Shown piece by piece: positions 10,575 to 20,245 of a DNA stretch of 43,992 bases. Below the pieces are notes generated by a model that was given only the letters and a program-made list of their open reading frames with translations, was not told the DNA's origin and did not search any database. The position numbers were made by a program, and so were the translations under genes. Origin of the DNA: Perkinsus olseni (lineage: Eukaryota; Perkinsozoa; Perkinsida); contig JABANN010000278.1 in the NCBI GenBank assembly GCA_013115125.1, forward strand, positions 1 to 43,992. Direction: 5' to 3'. How positions within the stretch are numbered: position 1 is the first letter of the stretch; each line of letters opens with the position of its first letter.

Positions 10575-11248
10575 CTAGTTCTGCATGAATCGAGGCATCG
10601 TCATCGAGAAGGGCTGCTGCTGTTGCTGCGTTGGTACCGAAGGCGCTGTAGTCTTCTTCTTCTTCCCTTTAGACGAGGACGGCTTCATAGCCAGACTAGA
10701 ATGAATTTGGGGTATAACGCCACCTACAGCAGTCGCACAACGTAGAGTAAAAAGCATTCTAACGAGCCGTTCTCACCTCCAGAGATGGTGGCCTTGATGA
10801 GTTTGTCCAGCTCATCGTCTCCACGGATTGCCAACTGCAAGTGCCGAGGGGTAATCCTTTTTACCTGAAGCAGCCGACGCCTGCGTGGGGCTACAGCCAT
10901 GGGTTTTGCGGAGTCGACAAAACCCTCACCTTGAGATCCTTCGCAGCATTGCCGGCCAGCTCGAGCACTTCAGCTGTGAGGTACTCGAGGACAGCAGCAG
11001 TGTAGACAGCTGCTGTGGCGCCAACCCTCACATGAGAGATTGCTCGGGTCTTCAACTGTCGATACAGTCGGCCTACAGGGAACTGCAGCCCCGCTCGAGC
11101 TGATCTCGATGTCGATCTCTTCACACTGTGCCCCCCCTTGCCACCGCGAACCATCTAGCACAACCACAATATGCACCTTAGGGAGGCTAGGGATACGTAC
11201 CTTGGACGCTTTGCCACCCTTTCCCCCCGACATTATGGGAGACTTCAT
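10575..11248 (-). CDS. Histone H2A.Z-like variant 2 with Gln-rich C tail (4 exons, 169 aa)
   Basis: Exons 11248-11201, 11154-10930, 10864-10777 and 10723-10575 sum to 510 bases. Introns are 46, 65 and 53 bp. The start may be 11248 (MKSPIMSGG) or the second ATG at 11233 (MSGGKGGK). The fold is clearly H2A.Z-like: [76 protein letters not shown]. Two introns sit at the same places and phases as in the other H2A.Z gene (after KD-x-K, and inside the GGG before V[IV]P), so the two are paralogues. Unusually, the C tail runs on for about 38 residues with Ser/Lys-rich and QQQQQ sections before ending PRFMQN. Confidence 0.9.
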
Positions 11249-11525
11249 AGCTCGGCCACCGCCTGAGGGACAACACGGATGCTGAGCACACTTGCTGATA
11301 GCAACACATTCAATGCCGAGCAACACACATAAGGCTGACCGTGGAGAGTGTCCCGACTCACCTAGTATCGAGGCAACACTCAAAGGAGAGGATGGCGAGC
11401 CTGTCTCTTGCACCATTAATGAGGCTATCGGGGGATGTTAAGTCTGCTATATTTAGACGTCGCGGACGACACGATTCTCACTTCAACAACGCAAGAACGG
11501 CAGAGTGTGCGGTCACGGGAACATC

Positions 11526-13474
11526 TCATGCTTCTATGCCCTGGGCTTCAACCCCTAACTCGATCTCGCAGTTCCCGTCTGCATTCTTGCCGTGCAGAAG
11601 CACCGCACCACGGAAGGCCATTTGCTCGCAGGCCTCCAGCTCACGCAGAGCTATGTCTCCTGCAAAGTCGATGATTTCACCGCGGCCTAGGAAACCACGG
11701 CCTTTCCTCAGCACCTCCACGCGCAACTTAACAGCGTTGAAGTGAAGACCAGAGGTGTCCAACAGATTGTACAATGCTTGGTTCCACACTACACTTAAGG
11801 AGGGTTTCTCCTCTACCACTTGGCCGATCACACCGGGCTCTACCTCGGCGATCGACGCCACCTCCGTCACACTCATTCTGTGCACCTCCCGCAGCTTCTC
11901 AATGATTCGCTGTACTCTAGGCTCGCAGGTCAGATCTCCCCTGACAGCCATTTCGCGCTTCGAACCAGGCTTGGATACCATCACAGCAGGCGTTGCCCCT
12001 GGGAGAGTGAACCGCACCCGGGAGCCTGGTTCGACCAAGCTGTCAGCACAATACAGGTCAATAGAAATCAAAATCTGACGGAACGAGTGCAGAGGCCTAT
12101 AGACGTGGTCCAAGTGTCTGAGTCGGCCGCGAACGTCCACCGCTACTTCACCAGCTATTCTAACCCAGTAGTCGGAAGACCCATCCTTATCGAGCAGGTC
12201 TCGAACCTTGATTGTCGCAGAACCAAAAAGTTCTCCTCCCGGACCGCACAGTCGTACGACAACTGGTTGATTGTGAGTGTATACAAAGAAGTCGCTACTG
12301 AAGGGCGGTTGCCACAGGTGATGGCCCCCCTCTTTGAACTTTCCCTTGGTAGTGGATACCAGCTTGGAGCCCAGGGACAGCTCGACGTGAGGACCCCTCG
12401 CTCTGGGCAGACCTCGGATTTGGTGCACTGAGAGCTGTAGAAGTGCACTTGGCTTGGGGTAAGCCCATTCGATATGGGGATGGACTTCCTCTTTCCTCAG
12501 GGGTATGTACACACAATTGGGCAGCAACAACGTTTCACGAATGGTCCTCTCCACCGCAGTCTGTACTACCGAACTGATACCGGGCATGTCGGCAAGGTTT
12601 GCTAGACCCGAGAACGACCAAGTGATGTCCAGTAGCGAAGCCAATGTGACCTAATCGTAGCACTCCACTCACACCCTGTAGCCGTCGAGTAGCGTCTTAC
12701 CTGTAAACCTCCGACAAGAGGTATCTCATCGACCAACGGATCCAGTGAGAGGCAAAGGTCCCCTTTGAAGTGAACACGTTCGATACCAACGCTGAGCACG
12801 CCTACTGAGAAGGCGACCCGAGCATCGCAGTCATACTCTAAATGCACATTGACATCGAGTGATTCATGCGTACCATGATCACGCCTAGAGGTCCGTATCG
12901 GCCCTAAAGTCGGAGTATTGCCTCCGAGCTTGAACTCCTTCAATTCGATCGCCCGACCGAGGCTCTCTCTCATGCTCGGTAGTACTTCCGTCTCTATTTT
13001 ATCGCGCACTATCGTGTCTATCTTGGGCCATAGTTGCTGCAGGAGCCAGTTCACCCAAGCCAACTGATCCGACCCGCCACTTGCCATAGCTGATGCACCG
13101 CCACCATCAGAACGCGCGGAGAACCGTTGCTCCATAACGTGATGGCTGGTCATCCTTCTCACTCGTCTTCGCCGATTCACTCTGGACAGTGATAAGCTGT
13201 TATCGACTCCCTCAAGGGCTGGTCTCAAGGGAAGATCCCTCGGTCGCTGTGATACGAATACCTCTCGCTGGCCTCTTCGTCGTCCTGTGAGAGGAGTCGC
13301 TGATAGCGGCGGTCGACAGCACAAGTAGTTCCACAGAGACGTTGGACGTGCGACCGCTCGAGACTGTACAGTTGACTCATGCACGTTATCGAACGCTTCT
13401 GAGGAAGCACCCTCCTCCTCATGGTCATCCGCGATGCTACCATAAAATGGCGACGGACTGAGGGAGTACTTCAT
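11526..13474 (-). CDS. SMP-C2 domain protein, extended-synaptotagmin/tricalbin-like (2 exons, 632 aa)
   Basis: Exons 13474-12701 and 12650-11526 are joined by a 50-bp intron (GTAAGA donor). After about 135 residues of low-complexity, Arg-rich sequence comes an SMP (synaptotagmin-like mitochondrial-lipid-binding) domain, about residues 139-310: WVNWLLQQLWPKID, VLPSMRESLG, LSVGIERVHFKGDL, DEIPLVGG, then ITWSFSGLANLADMPG and LLLPNCVYIPL. A C2 domain follows (about 326-415; LLQLSVHQIRGLPRA), and then about 200 residues without an assigned domain. SMP proteins move lipids at contacts between the ER and other membranes. No N-terminal membrane hairpin is visible, unlike E-Syts and tricalbins, so anchoring would have to come from the C2 domain or a partner. 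Confidence 0.85.
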
Positions 13475-13974
13475 GACTGACTAATGCATAGGAACTGGCA
13501 AAGGACCCCGGAAACAAGAGCCAGAGTGATATCAAAATCTAACGACGGTCCGTCCTCAAACGCAAAAGGCATCGTCATGACAACTTTATAACGACCATTG
13601 GGAGCTTAGGATCGCATAGAGGACAGATGGTCGCTACGACCACTACAGAAGAGCCCGAGTAGTGTATAATGGTGATGACAAGAGCTGCACGCTTCTTCCC
13701 TACAGTGATATGTTGTTGACGATTATTATTATCATTAACAGTGTTGTTAGATGTAGTAGCACAAGATAACGACGAATAGGACATAGACGACAGGGAAAAT
13801 AATAATAGTCGAATGCTGCTGCAGTCGCGCAAGCTGCTTCTGCTTCTGCTGCTGCCGCCGTCCGATAGTATCATCACCGAAAATGGTAAAGCAAAACTGT
13901 TATAGGATGGGGGTGAAGCACCCTAGAATGATTATCATCCCAGAAGGCGGTAGCCGAAGAATTACACAACAAAG
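13475..13974. other. Intergenic, no gene seen
   Basis: Serine-rich and Asn-rich frames on the minus strand come from trinucleotide runs (GTT/ATT/TGC repeats) and have no conserved segment. It could hold a 3' exon of the neighbouring RFxV gene. Confidence 0.35.
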
Positions 13975-14379
13975 CTACTGACCTGTGGTGAGGTCATCCT
14001 GGCTCTTCTCTCCGCCTTCGTCGTCCCTCTCATCACGATCTTCGACCTTGGTGGTATATAGAACGACTGGTATATCTCCAAAGGAGACAGTGTCGTCGTC
14101 GCCGTCACTGCTGTTGTGGTGGCTGCTGCCCCTTGTACACGCCACACGAGAACACTCTTCAATTTCAAAACGGCCAACTCTCCTAACGTCCGGTGATGCG
14201 GCATTGGAGAAGGGAATGCACTGCGGCATCGAGTCGCCTCGTGGTCGTTTACTCCGCAACAGGGCTTCTTCACTACGTCGACTTTTGTTGCTCACATTCG
14301 GCTGCTGCTGCTGTTGCTGTTGCTTTCTGTCGACTTTTTGTGTATGTCCAGTGCGGCGTTTCCGGCTGCTACGGGACAT
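13975..14379 (-). CDS. Small disordered protein with poly-Q and a GRFEI motif (134 aa)
   Basis: The ATG at 14379 opens a frame of 134 codons ending at 13975. The N terminus is strongly basic (SRSSRKRRTGHTQK), followed by a run of seven Gln, another basic patch (SKRPRG) and one copy of the motif RRVGRFEIEE at about residues 66-75. The C-terminal third is acidic (Asp/Glu-rich). The protein looks largely disordered. The same short motif occurs three times in the next gene upstream, so the two are probably related or share a partner. A GTCAGT donor just before the stop leaves open that a 3' exon is missing. No named family recognised. Confidence 0.55.
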   Translation of the reverse strand: MSRSSRKRRTGHTQKVDRKQQQQQQQPNVSNKSRRSEEALLRSKRPRGDSMPQCIPFSNAASPDVRRVGRFEIEECSRVACTRGSSHHNSSDGDDDTVSFGDIPVVLYTTKVEDRDERDDEGGEKSQDDLTTGQ

Positions 14380-14771
14380 CAAAAAACTAGGGGTATGTCA
14401 TCTACCTGAAAGAGGGTACGAGCCAAGCGGCTTCATCGGCCTCGAGCCACTGTCAACAACGACGCTTGCTGTGCACCGCTCCGTCCGACTTCAAGAACAA
14501 AATTCCCTGGCCAGGGAGCAAAACGCCTCGTAGAACCCCTCTAGAAATACCGACTGTTCCACTGTGAACGCTGCGAGATAGTCAAGCGCCCGCTCGATCA
14601 GCTTCCTCGCCCGAACTCAACTCCTTCACACTGCAAAAATTGTTCCAACACCTAATTACCGACCGGTTGGGGAGTGTCGACAAAAAATATCCGACAAATC
14701 GATATAATGGTAAGACATGAGTGAGTGTATGTTACGGTGAGGGATGATAGGGATGAGACTGCCATGATCTA
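14380..14771. other. Intergenic between two RFxV genes
   Basis: About 390 bases with no supported coding segment. A CCCTAG acceptor-like sequence precedes the 14379 ATG by a few bases and may be a cis or trans splice site. Confidence 0.35.
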
Positions 14772-15302
14772 TCATCTCTCTAGAACAGGATAAACCATCA
14801 AAGTCGGCGTAACCGAACCGCTCCCCTCATGCGGGGCCACTTCGAAGCGGCCAATTCGGCGCCTCGAGGAGGCCCGGGCAGTTGAGCCACTGCCGGATTC
14901 AGAATTGGTCGTGGTCTCGACGTCAACATCCTCTTCGACCACAAAGCGACCGACCTTCTTCACGAATTTTCTCTGCTGTTGGGGCGTAATCACAACCAAG
15001 CTCGAGCTCGGAACGGGAGACAGTGCTAAATCGCAGTTAGCGTGAGTGACGTATAGCTGCTGCTCAGTGTGCTGATAATGATGCCGTCTTTCCTCTACCA
15101 ACTCAAGGGTAAACCTTCCCCTTCTAGATGGTGTGGATGCATTCTTGTCGGTTTGACGGCCTCCTTGCTGCTCAGCAGCAGCAGCAGTAGCAACCTCCAA
15201 ACGTGACTTGTCCACAGCCGTCATCTTGCCATCATCAGTATCATCATCACATAACGCAGTGTCCACGGCGGGTGCAGGGGGGCCAGGGGGAGCCTGAGCC
15301 AT
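14772..15302 (-). CDS. Small disordered protein with three GRFx[V/L] motifs (176 aa)
   Basis: A single open frame from the ATG at 15302 to a stop at 14772. The sequence is low-complexity: a Pro-rich start, Asp-rich, Ala-rich and Gln-rich sections. Against that background three well-formed motifs stand out: SRRGRFTLEL (about residues 59-68), KKVGRFVVEED (115-125) and RRIGRFEVAP (148-157). RFx[V/I] is the known docking peptide for the C-terminal (CCT) domain of SPAK/OSR1 kinases and occurs repeatedly in WNK kinases, often preceded by Gly; whether it acts so here is inference. The neighbouring gene at 13975-14379 carries a fourth copy. Confidence 0.6.
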   Translation of the reverse strand: MAQAPPGPPAPAVDTALCDDDTDDGKMTAVDKSRLEVATAAAAEQQGGRQTDKNASTPSRRGRFTLELVEERRHHYQHTEQQLYVTHANCDLALSPVPSSSLVVITPQQQRKFVKKVGRFVVEEDVDVETTTNSESGSGSTARASSRRRIGRFEVAPHEGSGSVTPTLMVYPVLER

Positions 15303-15668
15303 CTTTGTATCCTATGGTCGTAGACTCCGGCGGTGGTAGAGAGGCTCCTCTCAGGAAGGGTATGCCAAATGCAAAACAAGCCTAATAAAGCAGCAGTTCC
15401 CTCTTCGGCCCTGCCTAGACAACCCAACGCGGGATTGGCAAAGGAAGCTGCTGTGGTTACTCTGGGAATGGAGAAGGCTTCTCCCTTCCAGTAGCAGCAG
15501 GCCGATAGTACGCAAGAAACAACGCTCGTCCCGAGAACAACTTCCTCTATTGCTATCAGTCGGTCAATAGTTCACAGCAATAGACATCAATATTAGTAGT
15601 AACAATAATCAAGGAAATGATACTTACGACTGGTGAGATAAATGGCAGCAGCTTTGGTGATACTCCGA
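15303..15668. other. Intergenic, no gene seen
   Basis: No conserved coding segment between the RFxV gene start at 15302 and the VHS-GAT stop at 15669. A splice acceptor-like CTCACCAG near 15630 could give an alternative last exon to the VHS-GAT gene. Confidence 0.35.
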
Positions 15669-16979
15669 CTACGCAGCTCGGGCTCGGAAGGCTCTGAAGT
15701 CGTCCAAAGCCTTGAGGACCTGTCAACAGGCGGTAGTTGGCCGCTTCTATCGGCAGCCCATTCATGACCCACCTCCGAGTTCAACGAGATCGCTGTGTCC
15801 ATCATCTCCCCTGGCTCGAGGAGCTCGATCCACAGCTGCAACTGGATCGAGTAACGGTCAAGGTTACCTACACGATTACCGGAATGCGCGAATCGTGGAT
15901 CGGTGATTGATATAATTTGCCGTGATCACCTGCAAGCGATATGAGAGCCTCATTAGTGGAGACATCGGGTGTGGTCTCCTTCTTAGCCTTGGTAAAGCAC
16001 TCATTCCACAGCTCTATCGTCTGCTGGACCTGATCTCACCGCGTTAAAGGGCTCCATACATGCCATACCAGCCCACCTCAGGTATGAACGTCTCGGGGTC
16101 CTGGCCCTCAGCATCCTGCTCGTATGTGATGTCCATAAGGTTCCGATCGGACGCTTGATTGTCATTCCCATTGTCAACGAGCGTAGCCGCCGTTGCCACT
16201 GGGGTTGCCTTAGCTGAAAGGAGGACCATTGCACCAGGAAAGCCTATAAGGCTGCTGCCCCTGCCGTTGTGTCCTACCAACACCCGGCATAGTGAAGCCT
16301 TCATCCTGTAGTCGAATATAAAAGGATTGGAAATTTGGTAAAATGTCGGCATCTCGGGCGAACCTAAGACAACGACGCGCACCCATACAGTGCTGCGAGA
16401 CCGAGCTGCACAATACTCACCTCACCGCCCATTCGCTTGCTAACCGCAAGATAGTCGATTTCACTTCAGCATCACAGTCTGGACGCTGGAGCACCTGAAA
16501 AAACAACGCCGCGGTGAGCTCAAGATACGCCACGAGAAGCGGCGAAGGGCCGCCCACCTTCGACAGGCTGGTGAGAAACTCAGTATCAGCAATATTGAGG
16601 TGGAAGGTGACCTCAGTATGCTGCATAACCTCGTCCAACAGCAGCAGCGCTGCCCACTGTATTCTGCTCGATTCATGTGTTGTTATCTTCCTACGGAGCT
16701 CGGAGATCACAGCTCGACCTAAACCAGACAAAAGATTCCCACACCACCAGGAGATGCTCACCTACCGCTGTCGTTGGACATGTCCACTGCATCACTTATT
16801 TGAGATACTAGCGATGATGATGGTGTGGGCGGTGAGTGCCTGATGGGAAGATGCGACAGCAAACGCGTGAGGCCTACTCACGATTGTGAGGTCCTGTCTA
16901 GCGCTTCTTTGATTGCTTTATCGACGAGCTCGGCCTCGTCTCTCTTCCCGTTCTGTGAAGCAACAACAGCCGAAGCCAT
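15669..16979 (-). CDS. VHS-GAT trafficking adaptor, TOM1/GGA-like (9 exons, 291 aa)
   Basis: Exons 16979-16882, 16839-16766, 16718-16558, 16494-16421, 16363-16278, 16213-16077, 16029-15930, 15867-15773 and 15719-15669 sum to 876 bases. The VHS domain covers about residues 10-165: ELVDKAIKEAL at the start, AVISELRRKI, WAALLLLDEVMQH, FHLNIADTEFLTSL, ILRLASEWAVRFARD and YIRLQDEGFTMP at the end, the last pieces being restored only by splicing. After a short acidic linker the C-terminal part (VQQTIELWNECFTKA, LDRYSIQLQLWIELL, VLKALDDFRAFRAR) looks like a three-helix GAT domain. VHS-GAT proteins sort ubiquitinated or receptor cargo at the trans-Golgi and endosomes. This one ends at GAT, with no ear domain or clathrin-binding tail. 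Introns are 33-80 bp. Confidence 0.85.
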
Positions 16980-17448
16980 TGTTTTGTGGCGATACTATCA
17001 AAACTGAAAAATGAGCAACCTCATCCAGTGGCACTAAGTCCAACACAACACTGCTAGACTGATTCAAAAATTGTAAAATCGGGCGGCAGCAGCAGGCGAT
17101 GATACGAACAATAATAACAACAATGACGCCTTCAGCGCAGCCACTGTCGGCGGAGTACAGTCCTTCGACCCGCCACATCGAGGACGCCGAGCGCTATCCT
17201 CACTGATGAAGGGAGATGATTCTACTAATGGGAGCACTCCTGTGAGTACCCCACCATAGCGGAAGAGATGATCACCATGATTATGACAAGCTGGGGACAA
17301 ACAGAGAACTATTATTATCCTATTATTCATCTCTAAGCTCCTAACTATTGTTATCACTCGTAAATATGACAATGGGGGGCCGTCTAAGCAGAGTAATTTT
17401 ACAGGATAGGGGACGAAGTATGAGAAGACGAGGGTAAACGATTGGTCA
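16980..17448. other. Intergenic, no gene seen
   Basis: The 5' flank of the VHS-GAT gene and the 3' flank of the AMPK gamma-like gene. Open frames here are serine- or hydrophobic-rich chance frames with no motif. Confidence 0.35.
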
Positions 17449-20035
17449 TCAGTGCAGGGGCGCCTCTTGCTGCTGCTGCCGCTGCTGCTGCTGTTCGAGG
17501 CCTCCAACTTCACCTTGCAACATGTCAAGCAGACCTGCAGAGGGGAAAGCCGGGAAAGCATAGGGTCGAAGGGAGAGAGCGTATGAACTCACCATCGCCG
17601 AACTCTTCCTCCTCTGGGCCAACAGGGCTTTGATGCACTTGCTGCAGCGGTGATGATACGCTCGTTGAGGGCGCACGGCCCTACGACGAGAAGACAAGCA
17701 TACTCTGGCATGCAAGTGTGTCGGAGCCGATGTGCTCCAACCCACCTGCACTAGGAACTTCCACAGGTCGTAGGCGTCTATGACTGCCAGTACTGACCGA
17801 GTGTTGGGATCGACGATTACCTAAACTCCAGCAGCAGTGAAAGAACAAAGGGATAGGGTGAACGAGGAAGTCACACCATCGAGTGGGACTCCGATCCCAG
17901 CAGCATCGACCGTAAAATGTTCTTCAACGACACCGGGAAGTCTGTTGACAAATACACGGGCGCTATGTCGCCATTGACGTCCTGAGGGAACGACAACTGA
18001 GGGGATCGACAAGTACTACAGGGGAGAGCACCTCATCCTCCTCATCCAAGTCGGGGACAGTAATCCCTGCCTGCCTCTTCCTTCTGAGCTCGGCAGCCTT
18101 GGTCATCCTCACATAACGCTTGGTCAACTCTAATGCATCACCAGCACGCATGTCCAAAGATATGCTATGGCCGAGAACAGAATATTCGCTCCCGGTATAC
18201 CTGAAACCCACCAACTCGTGGACAGGCCGCTGACTATCGGCAAAGGATCTCCAAGACCCTGGGAGACACTCCTCTAACGTGTGACTCACATGTAATTCAC
18301 CGACTCCGTGATGAGCTGATTGACAGAGGTAAGAGTGAAGGAGCCGACGTACTGGCCCTCCTTCAACACTGGTAAGATCTGCCGCTGACAAGTGCCTGAC
18401 CGCAGTGGGCGTCAGCATCATCATCCGCTACAAATGCGATCAGTGGTGAGAGGACGACCTTACATATGAGCTCCATCACGTCCGCTAAGGTATGCTTGTC
18501 AGCGTCTACTGTCACAACATAGCCTCGGGATAAGGCACCTAAAGAAGTGCCAGGGAAAGCAGGCATCGTTGTTGTTGTTGTTGTTGTTACTGTAGTCCTG
18601 TACTGGTAGGTCGAATACCGGTGCCAAGTAGGGCCCTTTGCAGTGTATGGCAACATAGGCCATGATCTGTGTGAGGGTAATCTCAGCAAACATCTCTACT
18701 TCTGTTTTGGACTCGGTCTCGCCAGAGAGCGAAAGACTGTGAGCACCGGGTGTGGCGATGATGAGGGAGACCTAAAGAACAACATCACCTGATCTCATCT
18801 GGTCAGACATTATTCTATCGTCGTCTTACCGCCTGAAGGACTGATGCGTCCTGGTCTAACCGCAAGATGGGCACCTCCCTCGGCTGGAGCGTCCGTCGAG
18901 CTACCCACTGGTCCACTGTTATGGACTCTGATGCTTGATCCCGGTTATGATAGCACCACAAAGTGTACTGGAACAAGTCCAGTGCCGTCAACCAGGTGGT
19001 GCCAGTAGCGACAGGGAAGCCCTCTCCGTCTGTGGTCGGTGGGGTTTCACATGACCTTGTTTGGTCCACTTGTAAAGGCGTCGGCAGGCCTGAGTTGTTG
19101 TTGTTGTTGCTGTTGTTGTTTGCAAGGCTGTCGTAAGCCACCTCGTTCACTTGAGGAGCCATACCTGATAATAAGAAAGGCGGAGGCGTCTCCAGGAGAT
19201 TGAGGATTCTAAACAACAATATGGTTGATGTATCGATCCAGCGAGAATCTTAGGTTGAAGCTTGCATCTTACACTCAGTATTGTAATCGAAGTCAGCCCG
19301 GATGTCCCCAGGGGTATCGTCACTGAAGTACGTCTCGTTAGGCAACTGACAACCTGGTATGGTCACAACAGCGGCAGCGGCTGCTGCTACTGCTGATGGC
19401 GGCGGGGGAGGCCGCTTTCGCCGTAATACTCGGACTCGCCGCAGTGGTCCAACTTGTGTACCCGTCATAGTTGAACTCGGTTGCGCTGTAGCTGAGTATC
19501 AACGACCACTGCCATCACAGAATTCAATGATGCTCCTACGAGGGGTTGCTTCGTCTCGTCTTTGCTCGTACTCCCCTGTTAACCCACTCAATAGAAGCAC
19601 ACATGCCTGGCCCATCGGGATGTCATCGGTCACCTGAATAATGGGCAATACTACACTAGCGAGGCCTAGCGAGCTCCTTACACAGGCCGTAAGGCTGCGG
19701 TCAGGTATGGCCTCGTACACAGTGAGTGAGGCCATGAAGTCCAGGAACGTATCCAACGGGTCCTCCACCTGCTGGCAGCACGGAGCATTCACACTACGAT
19801 CGACTGGACACCAACAGCAGCAGCAGCAGCAGGAAGGCTCATTACAGGAGCTTCGTTGATGGTGTGCTGTATGGCTGCTGGAGGGGAAGAGGGCTCGAGG
19901 AGAGGGCCCGGCCGATGCAAGGCACCTGATCCATACCACACCTTGGAATACCATCGCCACAAGGAGGGGCTTACCAAAAGCCGTCGGGGGGATGACTGGA
20001 GGGTCACCGTCATCACGGGTGCTGGTAGAGGACAT
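17449..20035 (-). CDS. AMPK gamma/SNF4-like CBS-domain regulatory subunit (many exons; 5' end uncertain)
   Basis: Spliced pieces follow the gamma-subunit order: FLDFMASLTVYEAIPD then DDIPMGQACVLLL (CBS1), an inserted low-complexity region with Pro5, Ala-rich and Asn-rich runs, WLTALDLFQYTLWCYHN, QPREVPILRLDQDASVLQA (CBS2), EITLTQIMAYVAIHCKGP, GYVVTVDADKHTLADVMEL (CBS3), ISLDMRAGDALELTKRYV, and a last CBS (LSTDFPVSLKNILRSML, MVIVDPNTRSVLAVIDAYD). These match, position for position, the gamma motifs YDxxP, TDFIxxL, RILxFI and the CBS4 VVD...SDIL unit. The tail is Gln-rich and ends EAPLH. In other eukaryotes the subunit binds AMP/ATP and regulates the SNF1/AMPK kinase. The insert between CBS1 beta strands is unusually long. 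The ATG at 20035 (MSSTSTRDD) is a guess; more 5' exons may extend to about 20470. Exon ends around 18360-18430 are uncertain. Confidence 0.7.
18568..18588. repeat. (GTT)7 microsatellite inside an AMPK gamma-like intron, next to the donor
   Basis: Seven GTT units on the plus strand, AAC on the gene strand. The predicted intron (18539-18590, 52 bp) opens GTAAC, so the repeat begins directly after the splice donor. Confidence 0.75.
19094..19120. repeat. Interrupted (GTT)n microsatellite encoding an Asn run
   Basis: Nine triplets, one of them GCT instead of GTT. On the minus strand they encode NNNSNNNNN in the inserted loop of the AMPK gamma-like protein. Confidence 0.75.
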
Positions 20036-20245
20036 ACAGTTGCTCCAACTCGGAAAGGGAAGACGAGGAGCAACAAAACTGCTAATGATTCTGACCCCCC
20101 TGCGAGGTGAACTCAGAAGCGGTATGATGCTTGGAAACACTCCGAACGATAGGGGTAAGTCCACACAATGGTCATAGTTAGTATCGGGATGATAATCGGT
20201 GGCCGCCGCCGCCGGCTGGGGGACGCCATCCTAACTCGGGATATC

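Noticed and set aside
13985-14533. 182-codon plus-strand frame rich in Ser, Leu and Cys
   Set aside because: Antisense to the poly-Q/GRFEI gene; the Cys run is the mirror of CAG-type repeats.
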